The notes under the pieces: model-generated
What the model was told of the DNA's origin: nothing
Databases searched by the model: none
The model's input: only the letters and a program-made list of their open reading frames with translations
In this document: positions 33,866-43,807 of the stretch, piece after piece
How the letters are laid out: each line of letters begins with the position of its first letter
Position numbering within the stretch: position 1 is the stretch's first letter
Made by a program: the position numbers and the translations under genes
From: Streptomyces sp. P9-A4
GTDB lineage: Bacteria; Actinomycetota; Actinomycetes; Streptomycetales; Streptomycetaceae
DNA length: 64,000 nucleotides
Reading direction: 5' to 3'
NCBI RefSeq assembly: GCF_036634195.1
Contig: NZ_JAZIFY010000001.1
Span: 186,001 to 250,000, forward strand

Positions 33866-36800
33866 CCGTGTACACCTTCGCGTCCTGGGACCAGGCCGGC
33901 GCCGCCGCCTGTCTCACCGACGACGACGACCTGTCCCGTACCAACCCCGTACGGGGATCGCTCGCGGCCACCGCGTCCGTGAACGGCCGTCCCGGCCGGC
34001 CGGTCCCGGTGCCCGCGCTCCAGCTGTACGGCCCCGGGGACATCCGGGCGATCGACCCCAAGGAGATCGTGCGGGTCTTCCCGCTGCCCGGCACACCGGA
34101 CGCGGAGCCGACCAAGTTCCCGCTCGTGGAGTTCGAACGCACCGAGCTGCCCTGGCTGTTCACCCCGCTGCGAGCCGGCGCGACGGGCGAACTGCGCCCC
34201 TGGCTGACCCTCGTCTGCGTGCCCTTCTCGGAGGGCCGGCCGCAGCGCGAACCCGGCGTTCCGCTGCCGGTGCTCCGGGTCAAGGGCAGCGAGCTGCCCG
34301 ATCCGGCCACCCTGCACCTGTGGGCGCACGCCCAGACCCTCCCCGGCCACGAGACTGACCCGCGGCGGTCGGTCTCCCGGCTCCTCGCACCCCGCCGGCT
34401 GGAGCCGCACACCACATACACCGCCTGCCTGGTCCCCACCTTCCTGGCCGGCAGGCTCGCCGGACTCGGCAAGGCCACCGACGGCGGCAGCCTGGCCCCC
34501 GCGTGGGACCCCGGCACGACCGTCCGGTGCGAACTGCCCGTCTACTTCTCCTGGGTGTTCTCGACCGGCGAGGCCGGCGACTTCGAGACGCTCGCGGCGC
34601 GTCTCCAGGCCCGCCCGCTCCCCCCGCACGCCGGCCGCCGGCCGCTCGACGTCAGCCGCCCCGGCCTCTTCGCGAACGGCCCCGGGCCGGTCGTCCAGGA
34701 GGTGGAGAGCGCCCTGCGCGCCCCCGGCGACGTGTCCCGGGACCCGTGGCCCACCGGCCCGCAGAGCGCGCAGTGGCAGCAGCGGCTCGCAAAGGCGCTG
34801 GCCCCGATCTCCGACGGCAGCGGCGACGAGGACCCCGACGTCCTGCCTCCGCTGTACGGAGGCTTCCACGCCCTGCGCAAGAGCGCCGACCCTGCCTCGG
34901 CGGGCTGGCTCGACACCCTCAACCTGGACCCCCGGTGGCGGGTCGCGGCGGGCCTCGGCGCACGGGCCGTGCAGGCCGACCAGGAGGCCCTCATGGCCTC
35001 CGCGTGGCGCCAGCTCGTGGACGTGCAGGCGGCCAACCGGTTCCTCGACCTGGCCCGGTTCGCCCGGCTGGTCTCCACCCGCCTGCACCTGCGGCACGTG
35101 AAGCCGCTCTCCGCCGACGAGGTGCTGCGCCTCGCGACCCCCCTCCAGAGCCGGATCGCCCTGACGGCGGACACCACCCTGTGGTCGTCGGTCCGGGCGA
35201 GCCTGCTGCCGAACGCCATGGCCACCACGGTGTTCCACCGCACAGTGCGCCCCATGGGCGTCCTCAGCCGGCGCGTGGGCCTGATCGCGGGGCGCGCGGC
35301 GGACGCGCCGGAGCCGCCGCCGTTCGCGACGGTGCTGACCGCGGTCGCCTCCTCCCCCACCGGACTCGCCGTGCCCCGCCGCGACCCGGACGGCACGGTG
35401 GCCTTCTCCGTCGCGCCCGAGCGGGTCGTCGGCGCGGAGCGGCTCGCCGCCGTACAGAAGGTGTTCGCGCCCGAGGACGGGGCGGCGGACGCCTGGCGGC
35501 AGGTGGCGGCCGACGCGACCGCGCGCTCCCTGCAGCGCGCCGTCACCACCGAGCAGCTGGCCGCCACGAACCCGCTCCCCGCCTCCGGACTCAACCGGTC
35601 CTTCCGGCTCGGCGCACTGCCCGAGGTGGAGGCCCCCGAGGACTTCCTGGCCAGGACGAGGATCGACCGGCACGGCGATCTGGTCTTCCCCACCGAACGG
35701 ACCGCCCCGGCCGGACTCGACCTGCTCACCGGGGCGGTGGGCACCGGGACGGCACCGGGAGGGTTCACCGGCTCCTGGACCGGGCCGTGGGACACCGCGA
35801 GCGGCGGCAGGGGCGAGCCGGCCGGTGGCTGGCGGGGCACCTGTTCGGGCACCTTGCAGATGGGCCCCGACCGGTCGGGCACGTGGAAGGGTGCCTTCCA
35901 CGGCAGCTGGAGCAACAGCACGGGAGCCGACGGTACGGACCCCACCTGGCTCGCCCTCTACACCGGCACCTGGGAGTCAGGCGGGGAGAGCGGGGCGTGG
36001 CGCGGGGTGTGCACCGGCACCTGGGACCCCTGGAACTCCTCCTCCGACGGCGTCTTCACCGGAACCTGGAGCTCCGAGACCCACCACGGCACGTTCCGGG
36101 GCACTTGTCCGGGCGACTGGGACTGGGACACCGCCGACGGCTTCACCGGCGAGTGGAGCGCGGACTGCTACGGCGAGCTCCGTGTCGTGGGCGAGGGCCC
36201 CGGCACGCAGCAGGATCCCTGGGAGCCGGGGGCCCTCCAGGGGCTCGTCGACCGCTGGCAGGCCACCGGCACTCTACCCCTGGACATCTTCACCGGCGGC
36301 GGTCTGCTCGGCGGGCAGCAGGACCGGCTGCCCGCCCCCGCCGTGCTCGACGCCGGTCCCGAGAACCTCAAGGACATGGTCGTCTCGGCGCACGACCGAG
36401 TCCTCGGCCCGTCGGACGCCCCGCCGATCCCGCACCGGGACCCCTTCCCGGCCGAGAGCTCGCAGAACGGCATCGTGGCCCTGACGGACCCGTCGGTGAC
36501 GGTGCCGACGGTGGTGGCCTCCCGGATCGAGCGGCCCGAGGGCACCGACCCGGAGGCACCGGTGCAGTGGGCGCCCGTCTTCCAGGACGCCATGTGGCCG
36601 CCGCTGTCACGGCAGTCCGACGAGTGGCTCTTCGGCGGCCTCGACCACGTCCCCGCCGACTCGGCGGTCCTCGCGCTCACCAACGCGCCCTTCGTGGCCT
36701 CCTACATGGTCGGTCTCAACCACGAGTTCGCCCGCGAGCTGCGCTGGCGCGGGTACCCCACCGACCAGCGCGGCACGTACTTCGCCTCGTTCTGGGGGTA

Positions 36801-37407
36801 CGGGAAGGACCTGCCGGAGCTGCACACGTGGAAGCAAGACCTCCCGCTGGGCGCGCATCTGACCGCCCCGCCCGACCGGGTGGTCCTGGTGCTGCGCAGC
36901 GCCCTGCTGCGCCGATACCCCGGCGCGATCATCTACGCGGCTCCGCTGCTCGGCACGGAACCCGACGAGGCACACGCCCGGCACCCCGTCTTCCGGGGCG
37001 GTCTGGACCCCGACACCGCCATGGTGGGCTTCGACCTCACCGAAGCCGAACTCAAAGCCTCGCCCTGGTGCTTCGTGATCGCGGAGCAGCCGACCGAGCC
37101 CCGGTTCGGGCTCGACGATCCCGATCCCGACGCGCTCACCACCCCGCCGCCCGCCGGCGCCTGGGGCGGCCCGTACACCCCGCCGAACACCCCCGGCGAG
37201 GCGGACGACTGGAACGACCTGAAATGGAGTCATCTCTTCGACTCCAAGGACGCCTTCCTGGCCGCGACCCACGCGCCGGGAACCCTACGGCCCAACGTCT
37301 CGTACGGCGGCCTGGTCTGGGGAAGGAGCGCGGCCGGAACAGCCCGCCAGTGCTTCCAGCAGCCCGTCAGGGTCATCCTGCCCGCCAAACGGCTCCTGGC
37401 CCCGTGA
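33862..37407 (+). CDS. very large protein of unknown function with GTW/Cys repeats (operon gene B)
   Basis: ATG 33862 overlaps the previous stop (ATGA) behind GAGGTGAGG. The 1181-residue protein has an N-terminal region with 'FERTELPWLFTPLRAG' and 'LRPWLTLVCVP' (about residues 90-125) and a long helical middle. About residues 630-775 form a repeat block with Gly-Thr/Ser-Trp turns ('GSWTGPW', 'GTWKGAFHGSW', 'YTGTWES', 'CTGTWDPW', 'FTGTWSS'), including four Cys-centred units (WRGTCSGTL, WRGVCTGTW, FRGTCPGDW, WSADCYGEL). A C-terminal domain follows with 'NHEFARELRWRGYPTDQRGTYFASFWG' (about 953-980). No signal peptide or TM segment. I recall similar C-terminal motifs in other large bacterial proteins of unknown role, but know no function. 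Confidence 0.85.
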   Translation: MTVYTFASWDQAGAAACLTDDDDLSRTNPVRGSLAATASVNGRPGRPVPVPALQLYGPGDIRAIDPKEIVRVFPLPGTPDAEPTKFPLVEFERTELPWLFTPLRAGATGELRPWLTLVCVPFSEGRPQREPGVPLPVLRVKGSELPDPATLHLWAHAQTLPGHETDPRRSVSRLLAPRRLEPHTTYTACLVPTFLAGRLAGLGKATDGGSLAPAWDPGTTVRCELPVYFSWVFSTGEAGDFETLAARLQARPLPPHAGRRPLDVSRPGLFANGPGPVVQEVESALRAPGDVSRDPWPTGPQSAQWQQRLAKALAPISDGSGDEDPDVLPPLYGGFHALRKSADPASAGWLDTLNLDPRWRVAAGLGARAVQADQEALMASAWRQLVDVQAANRFLDLARFARLVSTRLHLRHVKPLSADEVLRLATPLQSRIALTADTTLWSSVRASLLPNAMATTVFHRTVRPMGVLSRRVGLIAGRAADAPEPPPFATVLTAVASSPTGLAVPRRDPDGTVAFSVAPERVVGAERLAAVQKVFAPEDGAADAWRQVAADATARSLQRAVTTEQLAATNPLPASGLNRSFRLGALPEVEAPEDFLARTRIDRHGDLVFPTERTAPAGLDLLTGAVGTGTAPGGFTGSWTGPWDTASGGRGEPAGGWRGTCSGTLQMGPDRSGTWKGAFHGSWSNSTGADGTDPTWLALYTGTWESGGESGAWRGVCTGTWDPWNSSSDGVFTGTWSSETHHGTFRGTCPGDWDWDTADGFTGEWSADCYGELRVVGEGPGTQQDPWEPGALQGLVDRWQATGTLPLDIFTGGGLLGGQQDRLPAPAVLDAGPENLKDMVVSAHDRVLGPSDAPPIPHRDPFPAESSQNGIVALTDPSVTVPTVVASRIERPEGTDPEAPVQWAPVFQDAMWPPLSRQSDEWLFGGLDHVPADSAVLALTNAPFVASYMVGLNHEFARELRWRGYPTDQRGTYFASFWGYGKDLPELHTWKQDLPLGAHLTAPPDRVVLVLRSALLRRYPGAIIYAAPLLGTEPDEAHARHPVFRGGLDPDTAMVGFDLTEAELKASPWCFVIAEQPTEPRFGLDDPDPDALTTPPPAGAWGGPYTPPNTPGEADDWNDLKWSHLFDSKDAFLAATHAPGTLRPNVSYGGLVWGRSAAGTARQCFQQPVRVILPAKRLLAP

Positions 37408-37421
37408 GGAGAGAACATCCG

Positions 37422-40400
37422 ATGAGAGATCTCGGCGCACTGCGCCAGGACGTGGCCGAGGCCGAGAAGCACCGTGCCCTGCTCGGCGCCGGGGCCACCG
37501 CCGCCGAACGCAGGACCGCCTTCACCCGCCTCGGCACCGCGCGGCGCGCCGTCGACGAGGAGCTGCGCGCTCTTACCGGCGAGGGTTTCGCCCCGCTGCT
37601 GCGCCAAGTGGACCCCGAGGTACCGCTGATGCTCCTGCCGGTACGGCTCGAGACACGGCTGCGCCTGGACGGTCCGGGGCCCGACGAACTGCTCGTACGC
37701 GTCTTCCCCGACGACATCCACATCGAGTCGCACGAGCCGCACCCCACCGACGGTGAGGTCCAGCAGGCCCGACGGTACTGGCGGACCGTGTGGCGGGCGG
37801 GCCGTGCCGACAACGCGGACCAGGACCGCGAGCGGCTGCTGCTCGCCGCCTGGGGGCAGCTGACGGGGGCGGTCGGCGCGCAGCGGGCCCGGTGGCTGGT
37901 CCGGCTCCTGAAGCCGGTGTCGGACACCCGGCCGCCGATGCCCGTTCCCGACGCCGAGGCGGTGCCGGAACCGCAGTGGCCCGAGGTGCCGGTCCGGGGC
38001 CGCGGCTGGAACCGGGCGGCGACGGCCTCGACGCTGCCGGACATGTTCGTCGTACGGGCCTACCAGGGTGACCGTCTGGTCGCCGAGCAGTCCGGTGAGG
38101 CGGTGCCCGACGTCGTGCACGTGGGTCCGGATCCGGACGCCGAACCCGCACCGGGCGGACCGCACCTCGATCCGGCTCTGCTCTGGCTGAAGCAGTACGA
38201 CACAGCGGTGAAGAACGGGCTCGCCGTCACCCTGCGTCTGCTCCCCGAGAACGGGTACGCGCCGGAACGGGAGCCGCTGCTGACCCGCGTGGTCGTGTTC
38301 GGCGTGTCGGCCTCGCTGGACCCCGAGGCGTCCGCGGCTCGCGTCGCCGGCCTCCTGTCCGGCCGGGACGGGGACGGCGAGGCGGCGTTCGTCCCGCAGG
38401 GCATGCCGACGAACAACCTTCCGGACGCCGGGGTCCCACCGCCCGTGCCCCCGGACGTCGACCGGCTGCTCGGCGCCGTCCCGACCACCCCGGCCGACAC
38501 CTGGGACAACGGCACCCGCACCGCCGCCGCCCTCGGCCTGCCGTCCGGCGGCCTCGACGCGCTCCCCGGCGCCGACGATCCGGAACAGGCCGACGCGCGC
38601 AGCCTGCAACTCGCCCTGTGGAGCGCCACCGGCGACTTCTTCCTCGACGAGCTGATGGATCAGGACAAGGGCGGCGGACAGCTCGACGTCGACCGGGAGT
38701 GGCTGCGCCGCCACCACTACGAGAACGTACGGGCCCGGGGCCCGCTGCCGGTCCTGCGGGTCGGCAGGCAGCCGTACGGGCTGCTGCCCGTCACCGCGAC
38801 CGCGCGCTGGCGGGCCGACACCACGGAGCACGAGCCGTCCGGGCTGGCGGGGCTCCACCGCGTCCTGGGTGTCCTGCGCCCGTTCTGGGAGGTGGGCGTA
38901 GACACGCTTCCCCGTGTCGGCGGACCCGACCAGCCCGGGGAGACCCTCCCCCTGCCCAAGCCCGAGAGGGACGTTCTGCGGGCGCTCGGTATGGCGCCGG
39001 TGTCCGGCACGGTGTCGGTGCGATCCGTCCAGGGCGGAATGCTCGCCTGCTTCGGGGACCTGAGCCTCGGCATCCTCGGCTCCGGTTTCAGCAGCGGCGA
39101 GCAGTGCATGGAGAGCACGCCGGAGGACCGGCAGTCCCGGGCCCTCAACGAGGCTCTGGGCATCCACTACCGGCCGCGTATCACCCATCAGATCAACGGC
39201 CGGGCCACCCGGCTCTGGCTGCCGTACGCGCGACCGCACCTGCCCGAGGGGCAGGATCCGGTGCTCGCGCTCACCGACTTCCTCGACGGCGTCGTCGAAC
39301 GCTTCGAGGTGCGCAGGCTGATGGTCGGCAAGGAGGAGGCCCGCACCCTTCTGGAGGCGCTGCTGCGGCACAGCGCCAACCTGGAGTACGGGCGCGCCGC
39401 CACCGGGGCGAAGGACCCGTCGGTGTTCCGGCCCCGGCTGCGCTTCGCCGAGGTGCTGCTCAACCCCGACACGGCCCTGCAGACGATCAGCTCCGCCGGG
39501 CTGAAGGCGAAGCCCTTCACCCTGGGCAAGATCATGCAGTTGCCGGCCGGAGGAGTCGCCGGCACGTCCGGGACCGACACCGCGACCGACGGCGAGTCCG
39601 CGACCGACCGAGGTCCGACGGTGTTCCAGGCCATCCTCGACGCCCGCCTGTCCCTGGCCGGGCAGATCTCGGACGCGGCGGTCAATCGCCGGGGCGTCTT
39701 CGCCCTCCTGGGCACCGAACGCCCGTGGAGCGTGCGGCTCGCGGAGATGGACGCCGCCCTCCAGTACCTCACCGGGCGGGTGACGGCGTGGGACGGGCGC
39801 GGGGACGCCTTCGGGCCGGTCGAACGGCTCCTCGGCGAGTCCCTCGACCTCGTGTCGCACCGGCTCGACGCGTGGATCACCTCCCTCGCCACCGCCCGGC
39901 TCCACGCCCTGCGGAAGCGGCGTCCGGCCGGTGTGCAGCTGGGCGCGTACGGATGGGTGGAGAACCTGTCGCGGCACCCCGGCCGGCGCAGCCGGGGTTG
40001 GGTGCTCGCGCCCTCGATCCCGCAGGCGGCGACCGCGGCCATCCTGCGCAGCGGCGCCCTGTCGCACCCGACCGACCCCGGGGCCTTCGCCGTCGATCTG
40101 TCCTCGCGCCGGATGCGCGTGGCGATGACCGTCGTCGACGGGATGGCCCAGGGCCAGCCGCTGGGCGCACTGCTCGGCTACCGTCTCGAACGGCGCCTGC
40201 ACGACGAGCGCGAGAACGCCGACGCGCCCCAGGAACTGGACCGGTTCATCGCGCCGCTGCGTGCCAAGTGGTCGGTGCAGAGCCCGCAGCACCCGGGCGC
40301 GGGGGCGCAGGAGTTCATCGGCCCTCACGACGTGACGGACGGCGCGCGGCTCGCCGAGGTACCGGAACAGCAGGTCGTCGACTATCTCAAGACGCAGGCG

Positions 40401-42083
40401 GGGACCACGCCGATGTCCCCCGCGGAGCAGACCGTCGTACGGCGGCACCTCGCGGCCCTGCGGGACGATCTCGACGCGGTGGCGGACCTTCTGCTCGCCG
40501 AGAGCGTCCACCAGCTGGCCAACGGCAACCACGACCGGGCTGCCGCCACCATGGATTCACTCGCGGCGGGCGGGCAGCCGCCTCCCCGGCCGCAGGTGCT
40601 CGACACCCCTCGGCGGGGCATCCCGGTGGGCCACCGGGTCCTCGTCGTCGTACCGGAGGGGACCGCCCGGGCGGCGGGCTGGGACGCCGCGCAGCAGGTC
40701 GCACGGCCCCGCGCGCTGGCCGAACCGCGGCTCGACGCGTGGGCCGGGCACCAGTTGGGCCCGACGGGCCGGATCCGGCTGCGGGCCGCCTGGGTGCGGC
40801 CGGGCCAGGACGCCGGGGCCGGTTCGGCCACGGTGACCGAGCACGCCTGGCCGCTCGCGCGGTACTGCGCCCTGGATGTGGTGGCGCTCGCCGCGGCGGG
40901 CCGGCTGCGGGCGGTTCTGGAACACGCGCTGACCGACGAGCGGCCCCCGAACGTGCCCGACGACGCCGTACCGGTCCTGCGCACGGACAGGGCCTCGGCC
41001 TGGGCCCGTACCACCGTGGGCATCGCCCAGGCCGAGGCGCTCGGCGCGGCGGTCGCCGCGGTGCTCGCCTCCGGCAGGGCGGGCACGGAGGCCGATCTGA
41101 CCGCGGCCCACAACCCCCCGCAGCCGGCCGCCGACCAGGAGCTGAAGGACCGGGCGGACACCGCGCGCAGCGGCCTCCGGACGGCGCTCGTGGCCAAGGA
41201 CCTGGAGGCGCTCGCCGCCTACGGGGTGACCGGCCCGCCCCTGGGCTCCGCCGCGGAGCTGGAGGACCAGCTGGTCGGCGCCCTGCGCAAGGGGCAGGAG
41301 CGGCTCGACCAGGCGGACGAGGCGGCGAAGCGGAAGGACCCGGGAGGCGCGGACGCGGTCCTGGAGGCGGTGTTCGGCGCCGGTTTCCGGGCCGTGGGCC
41401 TCTCCCGGGCACCGGAGGCCGACACGCTGGACGCCTCGTTCGGGTCAGGCCTCGACCGCGGCGGCGACGCCCGGCTCGTCCCTGGCGACTGGGTGGAGCA
41501 GATGGGCATGGTCCGGCCCGGCACCGGTGCCCTGGCAGACCTGCTGCTCCACACCCAGACCGCCGGCACCGGGGCCGGCCAGGCCCTGCGGATCGGACAG
41601 GTCCCGTTCGCGCAGGGCGACCGCTGGGTCGGCGCGCGGAGGACACCCGAGGACGAGAAGAAGCCGGCGACGGGCCTGGTGGTGCACGGGCCCGCCCAGC
41701 CGCTCGCGACGCACCGGGCGGCCGTCCTCGTGGTCGACGAGTGGTCGGAGCTGCTCCCCGCTCAGCGGCATACGGCGGGCGCCACCTTCCACTACGACGC
41801 GCCGGGGGCGCGAGCCCCGCAGGCCGTACTGCTCGCCGTGCCGCCCGAGGTGGGGGCGGCCTGGACGCCCGACGTCCTGGCCGCCACCGTCGGTGAGGCG
41901 CTCGACCTGGCCAAGCTGCGACTCGTCGACCTCGACGCGCTGGGCTGGCTGGGACGCTACCTGCCCGCGGCCTACCTGCCCGACACGGCGCTGCCCTCCG
42001 CACCCTCCGTGAACATGAAGGACCTGATGAAGCGGGCCGATCTGGGGTCCCTCGTCAAGCTGCTGACCGACAAGGAGTCCTGA
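37422..42083 (+). CDS. very large protein of unknown function (1553 aa, operon gene C)
   Basis: Start at ATG 37422, 8 nt after GAGGAGAGAAC and 14 nt after the gene B stop. The protein begins with a helical hairpin ('ALRQDVAEAEKHRALLGAG', residues 6-24), then a characteristic block 'VPLMLLPVRLETRLRLDGPG' and 'DELLVRVFPDDIHIESHEPHPTDGEVQQARRYW' (about 65-130). Later blocks include 'RHHYENVRARGPLPVLRVGRQPYGLLPV' and 'VQLGAYGWVENLSRHP', then an Ala-rich helical region (about 1150-1330) and a C-terminal alpha/beta part ending 'VNMKDLMKRADLGSLVKLL'. No membrane segment, signal or catalytic motif that I recognise. The large minus-strand frame over it is an antisense shadow. Confidence 0.85.
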   Translation: MRDLGALRQDVAEAEKHRALLGAGATAAERRTAFTRLGTARRAVDEELRALTGEGFAPLLRQVDPEVPLMLLPVRLETRLRLDGPGPDELLVRVFPDDIHIESHEPHPTDGEVQQARRYWRTVWRAGRADNADQDRERLLLAAWGQLTGAVGAQRARWLVRLLKPVSDTRPPMPVPDAEAVPEPQWPEVPVRGRGWNRAATASTLPDMFVVRAYQGDRLVAEQSGEAVPDVVHVGPDPDAEPAPGGPHLDPALLWLKQYDTAVKNGLAVTLRLLPENGYAPEREPLLTRVVVFGVSASLDPEASAARVAGLLSGRDGDGEAAFVPQGMPTNNLPDAGVPPPVPPDVDRLLGAVPTTPADTWDNGTRTAAALGLPSGGLDALPGADDPEQADARSLQLALWSATGDFFLDELMDQDKGGGQLDVDREWLRRHHYENVRARGPLPVLRVGRQPYGLLPVTATARWRADTTEHEPSGLAGLHRVLGVLRPFWEVGVDTLPRVGGPDQPGETLPLPKPERDVLRALGMAPVSGTVSVRSVQGGMLACFGDLSLGILGSGFSSGEQCMESTPEDRQSRALNEALGIHYRPRITHQINGRATRLWLPYARPHLPEGQDPVLALTDFLDGVVERFEVRRLMVGKEEARTLLEALLRHSANLEYGRAATGAKDPSVFRPRLRFAEVLLNPDTALQTISSAGLKAKPFTLGKIMQLPAGGVAGTSGTDTATDGESATDRGPTVFQAILDARLSLAGQISDAAVNRRGVFALLGTERPWSVRLAEMDAALQYLTGRVTAWDGRGDAFGPVERLLGESLDLVSHRLDAWITSLATARLHALRKRRPAGVQLGAYGWVENLSRHPGRRSRGWVLAPSIPQAATAAILRSGALSHPTDPGAFAVDLSSRRMRVAMTVVDGMAQGQPLGALLGYRLERRLHDERENADAPQELDRFIAPLRAKWSVQSPQHPGAGAQEFIGPHDVTDGARLAEVPEQQVVDYLKTQAGTTPMSPAEQTVVRRHLAALRDDLDAVADLLLAESVHQLANGNHDRAAATMDSLAAGGQPPPRPQVLDTPRRGIPVGHRVLVVVPEGTARAAGWDAAQQVARPRALAEPRLDAWAGHQLGPTGRIRLRAAWVRPGQDAGAGSATVTEHAWPLARYCALDVVALAAAGRLRAVLEHALTDERPPNVPDDAVPVLRTDRASAWARTTVGIAQAEALGAAVAAVLASGRAGTEADLTAAHNPPQPAADQELKDRADTARSGLRTALVAKDLEALAAYGVTGPPLGSAAELEDQLVGALRKGQERLDQADEAAKRKDPGGADAVLEAVFGAGFRAVGLSRAPEADTLDASFGSGLDRGGDARLVPGDWVEQMGMVRPGTGALADLLLHTQTAGTGAGQALRIGQVPFAQGDRWVGARRTPEDEKKPATGLVVHGPAQPLATHRAAVLVVDEWSELLPAQRHTAGATFHYDAPGARAPQAVLLAVPPEVGAAWTPDVLAATVGEALDLAKLRLVDLDALGWLGRYLPAAYLPDTALPSAPSVNMKDLMKRADLGSLVKLLTDKES

Positions 42084-42085
42084 CG

Positions 42086-43807
42086 GTGTTCGATGTCATG
42101 TACTTCGGCCAGTTCCACCGCGTGGAGCCGGTGGTCAGACCGAGCGGTACGGGCGGCCAGCTCGACGACGCGCTCGCGGCGCGGGTCGCCGACCCGCTGT
42201 TCCTGCTGGCCCGGCAGTGGCAGGTCGCCGAGTTCGCGGGCGAGGACGGCGGCTCGCCCGTCTGGTGCGCCCTCAGCACCGAGAGCACTCCCCTGGGTTC
42301 CTTCCGTCCGTCCGTCGACGGCACGGCGGTGCCCCTGCCGAAGGGTGTGCCGCTGGAGTTCCTGGCGGAGGCCGGGGCGGCGGCGGACGAGACCGCGCGG
42401 CAGCTCACACTCCGCGCCGCCGCCCGGGCCGGCGGGCGGTTCCTCACCACCCTCCGCACCGTGAACCTGCCCCCCGGCGTCCTGGACGGCATCGACGAGG
42501 CGGTCCTCGCGAAGGCGCCGCTGCCCGGGCCCGGAACCGATCCGGAGCAGGACCCGCTGCGCCGCGACCCGGCCGGCCGTGCCCTGCACGAGGTCCTCGC
42601 GGGCCGGGCGCCCGACGGAGCCGCGCTCGCCGGCCATCTGGCCGACGGCTGGCGTCCGCCTGGGCTCACCGGCCCCCAGCGGACCGCCTTCGACGAGGCG
42701 GCCGGACTCTGGCTGGCCTGGTTCGAGGAGCAGTACCGGCCGCCGGTGACGTCGAGCTGGGCACGGGAGCGTCTGGAGCACCGCTTCGCGGTCACCGCCG
42801 CGCCCGGCGGCCGGACGGTGACGCTGACCGCGCCCGAGTACACGGGCGGCGCCGCCGAGGCGTACCACTTCGACCTCGACACCGGCGGCGCCGCGCTGCC
42901 CGCGCCGGCCGGCGGTGCACCGGTGGGAGTGCTGCCCACCCGTGTCACCTATCCCGGCATGCCGGCCGAGCGCTGGTGGGAGTTCGAGGACACCACCGTC
43001 AACCTGCCCGACATCGGCGCGGGCGTGCCGGACCTGGCCCGGCTCCTCGTCGTCGAGTTCGCGAACGTATACGGAAACGACCACTGGATCGTCCCGGTGG
43101 AACTGGCCACGAGCGCGCTGCACCGGATCGCCTCGCTCACGGTCGTCGACACCTTCGAGGACACGACCGTGATCGAGCCGGCCGACGACGACCACTGGTC
43201 GGTGTTCCGTCTGACGGACGCCGCGACCGGCGCGCCGGCGCCGCCCCTCCTTCCGCTGCTGCCGACCGCCTCGGCCCGTCTCGAAGGCGCCCCCGTCGAG
43301 GAAGTCCTGTTCGCCCGCGACGAGATGGCCAACCTGGGCTTCGCGATCGAGCGGATCGTGCAGAGCGCCACCGGCAGTCCGCGGGTCCGGGCCGACGAAC
43401 CTCAGGACGACGAACCACAGGTCTCGCCGGCCGACCCGGCGGCGCTCGCCTACCGCCTCCTGACGCCGGTCCCGCCGCACTGGATCCCCCTGGTGCCGGT
43501 GCCGCTGGAGCAGGGCGCGGCGGCCGTCTGCCTGCGGCGCGGGCAGATCCCCCGCTTCAGTGCGGACGGCACCCGTCTCCCGCAGGTCAAAGCGGCCGGC
43601 CGGGTCCTTGAACCGGAGGTGAAGCGGGTGTTCTTCCGCGACGAGGAGGTCCCGCGCTCGGGAGTGACCGTCAGCCGCGTGCCGGTCGTGGCGCGCGGCG
43701 AGGACGGCCGGATCTACCAGTGGGTGGGCCGCCGCGTCCGGGCCGGCCGGGGCGAGGCGTCCAGCGCGCTCGCGTTCGACGGGGCCGTACCGCCGAAGGG
43801 GTCGTGA
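42086..43807 (+). CDS. large protein of unknown function (573 aa, operon gene D)
   Basis: GTG start two bases after the gene C stop. Distinctive blocks are 'DPLFLLARQWQVAEFAGEDGGSPVW' (about residues 36-60), 'GMPAERWWEFEDTTVNLPDI' (about 291-310), 'FANVYGNDHWIVPVELATSALHRI', and 'PPHWIPLVPVPL' near residue 470. The product looks like a mixed alpha/beta soluble protein, Trp-rich at the conserved blocks, without signal or membrane segments. These blocks look strongly conserved but belong to no family I can name. It overlaps gene E by TGATG, a tight coupling that argues for stoichiometric expression with it. Confidence 0.83.
   Translation: MFDVMYFGQFHRVEPVVRPSGTGGQLDDALAARVADPLFLLARQWQVAEFAGEDGGSPVWCALSTESTPLGSFRPSVDGTAVPLPKGVPLEFLAEAGAAADETARQLTLRAAARAGGRFLTTLRTVNLPPGVLDGIDEAVLAKAPLPGPGTDPEQDPLRRDPAGRALHEVLAGRAPDGAALAGHLADGWRPPGLTGPQRTAFDEAAGLWLAWFEEQYRPPVTSSWARERLEHRFAVTAAPGGRTVTLTAPEYTGGAAEAYHFDLDTGGAALPAPAGGAPVGVLPTRVTYPGMPAERWWEFEDTTVNLPDIGAGVPDLARLLVVEFANVYGNDHWIVPVELATSALHRIASLTVVDTFEDTTVIEPADDDHWSVFRLTDAATGAPAPPLLPLLPTASARLEGAPVEEVLFARDEMANLGFAIERIVQSATGSPRVRADEPQDDEPQVSPADPAALAYRLLTPVPPHWIPLVPVPLEQGAAAVCLRRGQIPRFSADGTRLPQVKAAGRVLEPEVKRVFFRDEEVPRSGVTVSRVPVVARGEDGRIYQWVGRRVRAGRGEASSALAFDGAVPPKGS

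Noticed and set aside
37230..40532. 1100-aa minus-strand open frame
   Set aside because: It mirrors gene C of the DUF6603 operon in antisense and has no motif or ribosome site, only biased composition.
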